NCBI GenBank assembly: GCA_963971165.1
Contig: OZ020195.1
Location: forward strand, 48,080,505-48,144,504
Reading direction: 5' to 3'
Length of the DNA: 64,000 bases
Source of the DNA: Philopedon plagiatum
Lineage: Eukaryota; Arthropoda; Insecta; Coleoptera; Curculionidae
Shown here one piece after another: positions 54,709-64,000 of this stretch. The stretch's first letter is position 1. Each line of letters begins with the position of its first letter. The translations under genes were made by a program, and so were the position numbers. The notes beneath the pieces were generated by a model. The model was not told the origin of the DNA. It searched no databases and saw only the letters and a list, made by a program, of their open reading frames with translations.

Positions 54709-56456
54709 TCCCTGCTCCCTGCTCCCCGCTCTCTGCTCTCTGCTCCTTGCTACCTGCTCTCTGCTCTATGCTCCCTGCTCCCTGCTCCTTGCTCCCTGCT
54801 CCCTGCTCCCTGCTCTCTGCTCTCTGCTCACTGCTCTCTGCTCCCTGCTCCCTGCTCCCTGCTTCCTGCTCCCTGCTCCCTGCTCCCTGCAGCCTGCTAA
54901 TTGCTCCCTGCTCCCTGCTCCCTGCTCCCTGCTCCCTGCTCCCTGCTCCCTGCTCTCTGCTCACTGCTCTCTGATACCTGCTCCCTGCTCCCTGCTCCCT
55001 GCTTCCTGCTCCCTGCTCCCTGCTCCCTGCAGCCTGCTAACTGCTCCCTGCTCCCTGCTCCCTGCTCCCTGCTCTCTGCTCTCTGCTCCCTGCTCCCTGC
55101 TCCCTGCTCAATGCTCCCTGATCCCTGCTCCCTGCTCCCTGCTCTCTGCTCTCGGCTCCCTGCTCCCTGCTCTCTACTCCCTGCTCTCTGCTCCCTGCTC
55201 TCTTCTCTCTGCTCCCTGCTCCCTGCTCCCCGCTCCCTGCTCTCTGCTCTCTGCTCCCTGCTCCCTGCTCCTTGCTCTCTGCTCCCTGCTCTCTGCTCTC
55301 TGCTCTCTGCTCTCTGCTCCCTGGTCCGTGGTGCCTGGTCCCTGGTCCCTGGTCCCTGGTCCCTGCTCCCTGCTCTCTGCTCTCTGCTCCCTGCTCCCTA
55401 CTCTCTGCTCTCTGCTCTCTGCTCTCTGGTCCCTGCTCCCTGCTCCCCGCTCCCTGCTCTCTGCTCTCTGCTCTCTGCTCCCTACTCCCTGCTCCCTGCT
55501 CCCTGCTCCCTGCTTCCTGCTATCTGCTCCCTGCTCTCGGCTCCCTTCTCCCTGCTCCCTGCTCTCTGCTCCCTGCTCCCTGCTACCTGATCCCTGCTCC
55601 CTGCTCCCTGCTATCTGCTCCCTGCTCTCTGCTCCCTGCTCTCTACTCCCTGCTCTCTGCTCCCTGCTCTCTTCTCTCTGCTCCCTGCTCCCTGCTCCCT
55701 GCTCTCTTCTCTCTGCTCCCTGCTCCCTGCTCCCTGCTCCCTGCTCTCTGCTCCCTGCTCCCTGCTCTCTGCTCTCTGCTCCCTGCTCTCTGCTCTCTGC
55801 TCTCTGCTCCCTGCTCCCTGCTCCCTGCTCCCTGCTCTCTGCTCCCTGCTCTCTGCTCCCTGCTCCCTGCTTTCTGCTCCCTGCTCCCTGCTCCCTGCTC
55901 TCTTCTCTCTGCTCCCTGCTACCAGCTCCCTGCTCTATTCTCTCTGCTCCCTGCTCCCTGCTCTCTGCTCTCTGCTCCCTGCTACTTACTCCCTGCTCCC
56001 TGCTCCCTGCTCCCTGCTTCCTGCTCCCTGCTTCCTGCTCTCTGCTCTCTGCTCCCTGCTCCCTGATAACTGCTCCCTGCTACCTGCTCTCTGCTCTCTG
56101 CTCCCTGCTCCCTGCTCCCTGCTCCCTGGTCCCTGCTCCCTGCTCTCTGCTCCCTGCTCCCTGCTTCCTGCTCTCTGCTCCCTGCTCCCTGCTCCCTGCT
56201 CTCTTCTCCCTGCTCCCTGCTCCCTGCTCTCTGCTCCCTGCTCCCTGCTCCCTGCTCTCTTCTCTCTGCTCCCTGCTCCCTGCTCTCTCCTCTCTGCTCC
56301 CTGCTCCCTGCTCCCTGCTCTCTTCTCTCTGCTCCCTGCTCCCTGCTCTCTTCTCTCTGCTCAATGCTCCCTGCTCAATGCTCTCTTCTCTCTGCTCCCT
56401 GCTCCCTGCACTATTCTCTCTGCTCCCTGCTCCCTGCTCTCTGCTTACTGCTCCCT
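54709..56456 (+). repeat. heptamer array A8, (CTCCCTG)n
   Basis: Right-copy equivalent of A3. It is one heptamer longer overall and has scattered variant changes (for example CTCTCGG near 55150 and an extra unit near 54950). Confidence 0.97.
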
Positions 56457-56909
56457 AGTAATTCCAGACAAACATTACACTTGTCGGCCCGGTCATTGTA
56501 AACTTGTTGTCGTTCACTTATTGAAATCGCTCTAAAGTCCTCTTCTACAAACGACTCGAAAAACTGATGAATATGATGCTCCACTAACAGACTGAAAACC
56601 AGCAAGGGTTCCAAATCGTTGTAAAATTTCTTCATGGTACATTTTACTCGGAAATGGGTCAAAGCGCGGCCTAGCTCCTCTCGGAACTGGTTTGTGCGCC
56701 GAACTCGTGAAAACCGCGGATGTGCGAATTCTTTCCAAGTTTCTTTCGACTGAATGTGCTCTATAAACATTCTAGGCACCGAAAGGTCACCTTCCGGTCC
56801 CCAGCCAGTCATTAAATCTTCCACGTCCAAATAGGGCAACAGTTCTTCAAATAGAGGTGTTTTTTGATAGAGAGAATCTAGTGGCCACCGTTTTCGAACA
56901 AGAATCAAC
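56457..56909 (-). pseudogene. unrecognised viral gene, inverted fragment (right copy)
   Basis: Same as 20430-20882, open on the minus strand across its whole length and bounded by heptamers on both sides. Confidence 0.75.
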
Positions 56910-58200
56910 CTGCTCCCTGCTATCTGCTCTCTGCTCTCTGCTCCTTGCTCCCTGGTCCCTGGTCCCTGCTCCCTGCTCCCTGCTCTCTGCTCCCTGCTCT
57001 CTGCTCTCTGCTCTCTGCTCCCTACTCCCTACTCCCTGCTCCCTGCTCTCTTCTCGGTGCTCTCTGCTCCCTGCTCCCTGCTCCTTGCTCCCTGCTCCCT
57101 GCTCCCTTCTCCCTGCTCCTTGCTCCCTGCTCCCTGCTCCCTGCTCCATGCTCCCTGCTCCCTGCTCCCTGCTCCCTGCTTCCTGCTCCCTGCTCCCTGC
57201 TCTCTGCTCTCTGCTCTCTGATCCCTGCTCCCTGCTCCCTGCTCCCTGATCTCTGCTCTCTGCTCTCTGCTCCCTGCTCCCAGGTCCCTGGTCCCTGGTC
57301 CCTGGTCCCTGCTCCCTGTTCCCTGCTCCCTGCTTCCTACTCTCTGCTCTCTGCTCCCTGGTCCCTGTTCCCAGCTCCCAGCTCCCAGCTCCCTGCTCCA
57401 TGCTCTCTGCTCTCTGCTCTCTGGCCCCTGCTCCCTGCTCCCTGCTCTCTACTCCCTGCTCCCTGCTACCTGCTCCCTGCTCCCTGCTCCTTGCTCTCTG
57501 CTCCCTGCTCCCTGCTCCCTGCTCTCAGCTCTCTGCTCCCTGCTCTCTGCTCTCTGCTCTCTGCTCCCTGCTCCCTGCTCCCTGCTCCCTGCTCTCTGCT
57601 CTCTGCTCCCTGCTCTCTGCTCTCTGCTCCCTGCTCTCTGCTCCCAGCTCCCTGCTCCCTGCGCCCTGCTCCCTGCTCCCTGCTCTCTGCTCCCTGCTCC
57701 CTGCTCCCTGCTCCCTGCTCTCTGCTCTCTGCTCTCTGCTCCCTGCTCTCAGCTCTCTGCGCTCTTCTCTCTGCTCTCTGCTCTCTGCTCCCTGCTCCCC
57801 TGCTCTCTGCTCTCTGCTCTCTGCTCCCTGATCCCTGCTCTCTGCTCTCTGCTCTCTGCTCTCTGCTCTCTGCTCTCTGCTCCCTGCTCTCTGCTCTCTG
57901 CTCTCTGCTCCCTGCTCCCTGCTCCCTGCTCCCTGCTCTCTGCTTCCTGCTCCCTGCTCCCTGCTCCCTGCTCCATCTCTCTGCTCTCTGCTCCCTGCTC
58001 TCTGCTCTCTGCTCCCTGCTCCCTGCTCCCTGCTCTCTGCTCTCTGCTCCCTGCTCTCTGCTCCCTGCTCTCTGCTCTCTGCTCTCTGCTCTCTGCTCTC
58101 TGCTCTCTGCTCTCTGCACCCTGCGCCCTGCTCCCTGCTCCCTGCTCTCTGCTCCCTGCTCCCTGCTCCCTGCTCCTTGCTCCCTGCTCCCTGCTCCCTG
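56910..58200 (+). repeat. heptamer array A9, (CTCCCTG)n
   Basis: Right-copy equivalent of A4 without the 993-bp internal duplication and without the 29-bp gene scrap. Confidence 0.97.
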
Positions 58201-58385
58201 CGCAGGAAATGCAATGTTTCGAAGCATAATACTTTAACGTAATATTACACAGAAACCCAAATCTAAATACAATACTTCTTGCTAAAAAACGGTTGCAGAC
58301 CTGATGGTAATGCCTCCATTTCAATTGCAGTTAGCGGCTTTCAAAGACGAGCGTACCTTGCAAAAATAACAAATCGTATTATGTA

Positions 58386-59347
58386 GCCCGTAGGTGGTGA
58401 GGTCACTTTTTTGAGACGTAACTGGTGAGGTGGGGTTTCATAAACCCCATTAAAAAAACGTTTTTGAGAAAGACATAACTATGAAAAACCTTTGTTAAAT
58501 GATTTGTGTAACTTTAATGACTTTAAACAAGTAGATAAAATAAACAATAAATAAAAACTACTAAATTATTTATTTTGTTTTGTAGGTTACATTAAACATT
58601 GCATATACCGTAGAAATGCAAATTTTTAATTCAAGCTAGTAAACACATCACAAAAAGGAAACTAATTGTTTCTAATAACTAAAGAAGTCTCCAAAAAAGT
58701 TTAAGTCAGATAAATATTGTAGTAAGTTTAATCAAAAGTAGTTTTGATCAAGACCTTATTCGATACAATCCACACAACGACTCGCAATGCAGCTACCGCA
58801 AATAGAAATGTTGCAATCAGCGCAAGTGAATCCTGTATTCCTATTTTTGTATGTAAAATGTTTCTTCTTTAATTTTAGATGGTGTATCTTCATATCTCCA
58901 TAATCCGCACCTAACTCTTCTAGGTCGAATTGAGATAGCTCTTGGTCGGACTCACTCTGATGATCACTATGACAGTTTGGGACAATAACGTCCCCTTCGT
59001 CGCCACTCTAATCTCTCCAACTCGTTCTACACCTTTGTAGCCCACTCCTTAAAAAGAGGGTCATTTGTTTTTATTTTACGCCCAGAAAACATAGGGATCA
59101 TAATTCAGACCGAAAATAAAAAGGTACGTATGTAGTGAGTTGGGGTTTGACAAACCCCAAATTTAACTTTTACCAAAATAATACGAAAATAAAAATTTAT
59201 TTCGCCGCGACTGTCTCACAGATGTACTGACGGTCAACTGACTGAAAGCTACATAAGCGATGACCGATCTCCAACTACCCCTAAGATCGCGGCGAACCTT
59301 TTAAGTTTTAATGGGGTTTGACAAACCCCGGCTCACCACCTAAGGGC
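58386..59347 (-). mobile_element. piggyBac-like deleted element (right copy)
   Basis: Same as 23366-24327 (offset 35020), with the same inverted ends, palindromes and short fused frame. Confidence 0.6.
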
Positions 59348-59993
59348 TAACACTGAAATTACTCTCGCACAAACACTCACACCGACATGCAAATTTCGAC
59401 TACGTTTGAGGAGTACCCTTTCGGGTACCGAAGCCTAATGGTACGGCGGTGGAAAGAGGGATCATTAAACACTTAAATCCAGGTAATAGCGACGGTCAAC
59501 GCTCAAAATTTTTTTTTTGGAGTTTTTGCCAGGAATCTCTTACATTGGCTCCTCCGTGCGGCGCACAGTATTGCACAAGATTGGGAATAATGGACAAAAA
59601 TACTCCTACTTATAAAAAATGGACAAATTTTTTCAATATACTTTAAATTTTACTGTAAATGCATAGCTCTATAATTTTATTACTTAATATTATCGACTGC
59701 TCAGTTTTTCTTTTAACACAGGGTCTTGCGATGGTGCGAGTACAAATTTTTTTCTTTCTGAGCGATTAATCGGTTTAAAAAATGTAAAACTAAGTACGAT
59801 ATCTAAAATAAACTTAACCATAATACAACTAGAACTTGACAACATTACAAATAATTAAAATGAAAAACTCGTATCTTAATAAATGTCGAAGAAATCATTC
59901 ATTCAAATTTGCACATATCGCCAAGAAAAATTCGTTGTTGTACTGTCACTGACAGTTGATTTTTGCAGATAATTCATCGCTGAGCTGAAAAAC

Positions 59994-60559
59994 TTAGCTT
60001 CTTTGGGGAATAGTTTGAAACAAGCGCTTCAACTCTGCGTATATTTTTGTCTTTTGATAGACATCTTGGAAAAGATTCTGTTGTCTCCCACGACTAGAAC
60101 CTGGTTGTATATTTTCCACTAAATTTTGCTTAAACTTATTGATTTTTTGGATTGCCGAAAAAATAATAGTTCCATTAATCCAGCTTGCGTGCTGATTTTC
60201 GAATGTTTTGCGGGTTCTACTACAATTTTTCCACATTCGGTCAATAGTGAAGCAAAAATATTTGCTTCCTTTAATCAATATTTGCTCAAAATCTTCTGAA
60301 TAGTTATATAGCTCTAATTCGCTACGCATTTTTACTATAACATTAAAAAAATTGTCATTACTACTGCTAACCCATTCATTACACACAATATGTATTTTTT
60401 AAAACCTCGGGTAAAATGAAATAATTGATATTTTTTAAATAATAATACAAATACGAATAACAACTTTTTTTTAATATACAATAGACTACATACCTTCAAA
60501 ACAATGCCCCATAATTCACAGAAACAAGTAAAAAAAACTGCAAATACTTTGCTCGACAT
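59994..60559 (-). CDS. two-exon hypothetical gene (right copy)
   Basis: Same as 24974-25539, with the same proposed donor and acceptor. Confidence 0.35.
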
Positions 60560-60994
60560 TTATTTTCACACTAAGAAGGCGATAACAAAAGCTGTTGTCA
60601 TATCGACTTCATCGTTTACTTCGGCCAAAATGCCGTCGCTGCGGGATTTATATTGATGGTTTGACAAATTTTGGATACTATACTAACTATTTAATTAACT
60701 GAATATAAAAGAAAGTGTGTACATGTTTTTGAATTTTGTCCATTGGATGCAACACTGTGCGTCGGCAGTACTTTTATCTATTATTTTAATCCCCTCTTAT
60801 AAGGGAATTTTACTCATATGTTTTTGGTTATATGTTGCCGTATACCATGCTGTTTTATTTTCCCCCATTTATACGTTTAGAGCTATATACATAATACATA
60901 CATATGTCCTTGCACTTACAATCGCGATAAGCAAATGCGTCTCTGGAATGTCACCAAATATCCGCGCTCTATTTATTACGTAAACGCGGCATAA

Positions 60995-61626
60995 AATACC
61001 CTAACATCGCGTCAAGAGAGGAACTATTTGTTTGCTGTTTGCGGTCTCGCGGTTGCGCAAGTCGCTTCGCTTTTCGGCGCCACTGAGAGCAGACTAAAAA
61101 GTGCCAGCCTTAGTAATGAGAGAAAAAATGGTTCTTAAATTTTAATTTTTATGCGACTTATAATTTTTATAGGCTTGTCATTTAAAAACGCATTAAGATA
61201 CGGACCTCGGATTTGCGGTAAAATGTTCTTTTTTTGAAGACCTTTATAATAAGGGACCACATGGCATAGGATTGCATTTAAAATTTTCGACCTCAACTCT
61301 CTGGCGTCAGCCCTCAAGGGGGTTGAAAAACTTAAATTACATAAAAAAGTAGATTTATTAACCAATAAGATTAACTAAAATTTGGGGTCTCTATCTTTAT
61401 TAATAGCAAAGATTTTTGCCCATACTAAAACTTTTCAGACACTCTGTATGTTATATTATTTGAACCGAAGGGTAAATAAATATTTGTATTTTATTTTTAA
61501 ATCGGATACTAATTTTATTTCCAACTAGGGTAGAGACGTCCCTGGATTAACCTATGTTTACAATGCTTTAGTCATTACACTAATGACTATTCCTTTTTTC
61601 TTAATAATTTCTTGTGCTTGATGCAA
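60995..61626. other. host DNA right of the duplication, TE-like, no gene
   Basis: This is the first sequence not shared with the left copy. A purine/pyrimidine-mixed stretch includes ccctcaagggggttgaaaa and, near 61437, cagacactctgtatgttata, which resembles a mariner-type end. No coding region was supported. Confidence 0.5.
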
Positions 61627-62388
61627 TTATTGTAAGTCGGATTTTGTCTCAAATAATTGAATGCTACTTCGTAGTAGGCCTTCGAGTTTTATCCCTATCT
61701 TAAAGTCATCAACGTGTTTCACTTGTTTGTAACTCATTTCCTTGCGAAAGGGGTGTCGGCTTCGGTACACAGAAACTTTTACTTCATCTTGAAGTAAATT
61801 CCATTGTTGCAATCGAGAGGTCAATATTTCTGCTTTTTTCTTTGGCAATTCCAAATCCCCGATAAGGTCACTTAATTCTCTTTGACTTATTTTGTGAGGC
61901 TTTTTACTGGCAAGCTCACAGACAAAGTCGGAGTCTTGCGAGGTTGATGGGCCGGCGACATTTTCCGGTACACTACCGTTTGAATCCGTTGGATCATCAT
62001 CAGAATCAAGGGTATATTCCTGAGGTGGATTAGGTACAAGCAACTCGTCATTATGAGGCACCGGGCGTATGGCGGATTGTAAATTTGGATACTGTATCAC
62101 AGACCATTTTTTCTCCGAAAAGATTTTTTTGATGGGAGGTGTCAAACAAAAGTAATAGTCAGTAACGTGGTCTTTCGGTTCTCGCCAGATCATAGAAACA
62201 GCGAAGGGCATCATACGCTTTTTTCCACTTAGCCAGCCGCGAATGTTGGACGCACATTTGTAGCAGCAGATATGGGGAGCCCAATTCTTATCCTGGTCTC
62301 CAACTTTGCAGCCAAAATACAAGTGGTAAGCCTTTTTTATTAAAAGGCTAAGAGTACGCTTTTGTTTCACAAAAGTCATTTCACGACA
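61627..62388 (-). pseudogene. arthropod repeat-associated Cys-rich gene, 5' truncated by mariner element
   Basis: The frame reads from about 62388 to 61627. The N-terminal part has KKAYHLYFGCKVGDQDKNWA, PHICCYKCASNIRGW and MIWREPKDHVTDYYFC, a zinc-binding-type Cys pattern. A Pro/Ser/Asp-rich linker (NPPQEYTLDSDDDPTDSNGS) follows, then a helical block (LSDLIGDLELPKKKAEILTS; LQQWNLLQDEVKVSVYRSR). I recognise this as a protein family repeated in many arthropod genomes, of unknown function and usually considered transposon-associated. The beginning is replaced at 62391 by the inverted repeat of the adjacent element, so the ATG at 62466 belongs to that element. Confidence 0.6.
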
Positions 62389-62820
62389 TATACAGGGTGT
62401 CCCACGACGATTTTTCCAGCACATTGCTCGGAAACGGAACCGGATAGAAAGAAAGTTTAAGAACAAAAACTGAGGGCTTATAATTGAGCATCTAGGAAGG
62501 GTAATTTTAGATGTACAGGGTGTTTGAAAAATAGTAATATTGCTGCCAAGTCAATTTTTTTAATAGAACACCCTGTATATTATTAGCTTTTCGAATTGCT
62601 TGTTTCAAGACAAATTCAACCATACTATACTTGTTACGTTTCTAGTTTAAAATAACTGAAATATCAGCGATTAAATGATGAATTACCTACGTAAGCACAG
62701 ATATGCAATAATAACAATAACCACCAGCGAAATATTGAAGAGTATGACGGGGGCTGTCATGTCACGAGTCAGAAGTAGTTTCATTGTTAATTATTTCAAA
62801 TATTAAGAAATGCCTTCTCT

Positions 62821-63420
62821 TTTACATATGACGAGTATGTCGACATGCTCCTGATATACGGAGAATGTTACAGGAATGGAAGATGTGCTCAAAATCTGTA
62901 TAATCAACGATACCCGAATTGAGAAATACCAAGCTATAGAACGTTTCGTAAAGTTAATCGCCACAATTGCCACTACTGGTCATCTGTAAATTCTCACTGG
63001 ACGAAGGAGACTATTTTCAGGTAGTTTGGGGGGTCAACGTTTGGTGCGATTTATTTAAATGCTATCTTATAGGTTCTCACTTTTACCAAGGGACACTAAA
63101 TGGAGAACGATTTTTAAATTTTCTTCAAAACGAAGTTCCCTTGTTACTTGAAAATATCCCAATCACTGAGAGAGCCTCTATGTGGTGGCAGCAAGATGGA
63201 GCTCCCCCTCACTTGCCACTTTGCAAGTTACAAATTATTTAGATGCCACGTTTCCTGCGCGCTGGATTGGTCGAAATGGTGTGATCCGGTGGCCAGCACT
63301 GTCATCGGATTTGACCCTTTAGATTTTTTTCTTTAGGGATATCTTAAAGAAATTGTGTATGTAAACCAACCTAGAGATGTCGAAGATTTGCAAAACAAAA
63401 TCATAGCAGCTTGTTGAACT
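62821..63420 (+). pseudogene. mariner/IS630-like transposase, broken
   Basis: The N-terminal helix-turn-helix segment (FTYDEYVDMLLIYGECYRNG) is in one frame with a TGA near 62921. The catalytic part is in another (VNVWCDLFK; YQGTLNGERFLNFLQNEVPL; MWWQQDGAPPH, the second catalytic Asp), ending at 63240. The third catalytic region (DPLDFFL) appears in yet another frame near 63310-63335. The order matches IS630/mariner-type DDE/D transposases common in arthropods. Several lesions make it inactive. Confidence 0.75.
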
Positions 63421-63654
63421 GTTCCTCCAGCTATGATTACAGCAGCGTGTACCAAAAATATTATAAACAGATTTGAATATTGCATTAGTGAGAGTGGTAA
63501 CCAATTTGAACATATTTTGAGGAGAAGTCGTAACTAATTTTGTTTAGTTATCTTTTTATTTTCGTTTGATTGTTACATAATTTAATAAAGTGTTATACGT
63601 TTCCGTTTAAATATTATGTTTCTTTTCATAGATACAAATACTTGAAACAATTAA
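63421..63654. other. 3' region of mariner-type element
   Basis: The end of the decayed transposase (..CTKNIINRFEYCISESGNQF) and a short AT-rich tail before the right inverted repeat. Nothing else is supported. Confidence 0.45.
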
Positions 63655-64000
63655 CAATGAAACTATTTCCGACTCGTGACATGACAGCTCCCATCATACT
63701 CTTCAATATTTCGCTGGTGGTTGTTGTTATTATTGCATACCCGTTCATACTTACGTAATTGATCATTTAATCGCTCATACTTCAGTCATTTTAAATTAGC
63801 AACGTAACAAGTATAGTATGGTTGAATTTGTTTTGAACCAAGCTATTCGAAAAACTAACAATATACAGGGTGTTCCATTTAAAAAAAACTGACTTGGCAG
63901 CAATATTACTATTTTTGAAACACCCTGTACATCTAAAATTACCCCTCCTAGATGCTCCCTTACAAGCCCTCAATTTTTGTTCCTAAACTTTTCTTTCTAT

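Larger units (their letters stand above)
36024..60994 (+). repeat. right copy of the ~36-kb direct duplication
   Basis: This copy contains the same ordered features as 1-25974: array, vp91/p74 fragments, errantivirus with two nested insertions, p74 3' fragment, arrays, unknown-gene fragment, piggyBac-like element and two-exon hypothetical gene. It continues directly from the best-preserved vp91-p74 pair at 32677-36076, so its left side is contiguous with the viral cluster. Its right side leads into non-duplicated host DNA. Confidence 0.95.
62391..64000 (+). mobile_element. mariner/Tc1-type element with ~350-bp+ inverted repeats, cut by window end
   Basis: The left end tacagggtgtcccacgacg at 62391 is preceded by TA. 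The sequence 62450-62790 is the inverted complement, with scattered differences, of 63655-64000. By symmetry about 60 bp of the right end should lie beyond the window. Inside each arm sits a smaller pair tacagggtgtttN..aacaccctgta (62511-62576; 63862-63931), suggesting a nested or captured short element. Confidence 0.75.

Noticed and set aside
1..64000. tRNA and rRNA genes
   Set aside because: No cloverleaf with internal A/B box signals and no rRNA-like stretch was noticed on either strand. A tRNAscan-SE run would be needed to exclude weak candidates.

Overview
This is a eukaryotic chromosome segment, most likely from an insect. It carries an endogenous large DNA virus of the nudivirus type (class Naldaviricetes) buried in transposable elements and a G-rich heptamer minisatellite. 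The case for an insect host rests on an errantivirus (insect Ty3/gypsy retrovirus), a mariner-type element of a common arthropod kind, an arthropod repeat-associated gene family, and homologues of vp91/PIF-8, p74/PIF-0, a nudivirus-type helicase 2 and a BIR-RING iap. The species cannot be named from the sequence.

Layout. The window is dominated by a direct duplication with a period of about 36.02 kb: 1-25974 matches 36024-60994 almost base for base. Between the copies (25975-36023) lie a heptamer array and the best-preserved viral cluster: an unrecognised gene (28177-28683, +), a repeat-rich intergenic region, iap (-), a membrane glycoprotein gene (-), helicase 2 (-), and vp91 then p74 (+). 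Each viral gene has one or two lesions (frame changes, in-frame stops or a missing end) but is otherwise long and recognisable, which points to fairly recent decay. To the right of the duplication (60995-64000) is ordinary TE-rich host DNA.

Within the cluster and both copies, the segment from late vp91 to p74 has been amplified in tandem. Each unit is separated by a (CTCCCTG)n-type array, always joined at the same two bases. In the last unit of each copy an errantivirus (minus strand, 7.6 kb without insertions) has landed in p74 with a CACG target duplication. A 4.65-kb non-autonomous LTR element then inserted in its reverse transcriptase (TSD ATAT), and a 634-bp DNA element inserted in its 5' LTR (TSD ATCACAAC). 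The non-autonomous element carries two families of repeated hairpins whose stems vary by compensatory changes; these are the most unexpected signals in the window.

The heptamer arrays cover roughly 12 kb. On one strand they read GGGAGCA repeats, a G-quadruplex pattern. Because 7 is coprime to 3 and no heptamer combination commonly seen here makes a stop, they produce very long meaningless open frames (SLLPAPC or GAGSREQ heptapeptides) on both strands; these are not annotated as genes. All gene assignments come from reading the sequence by eye, with no database search.
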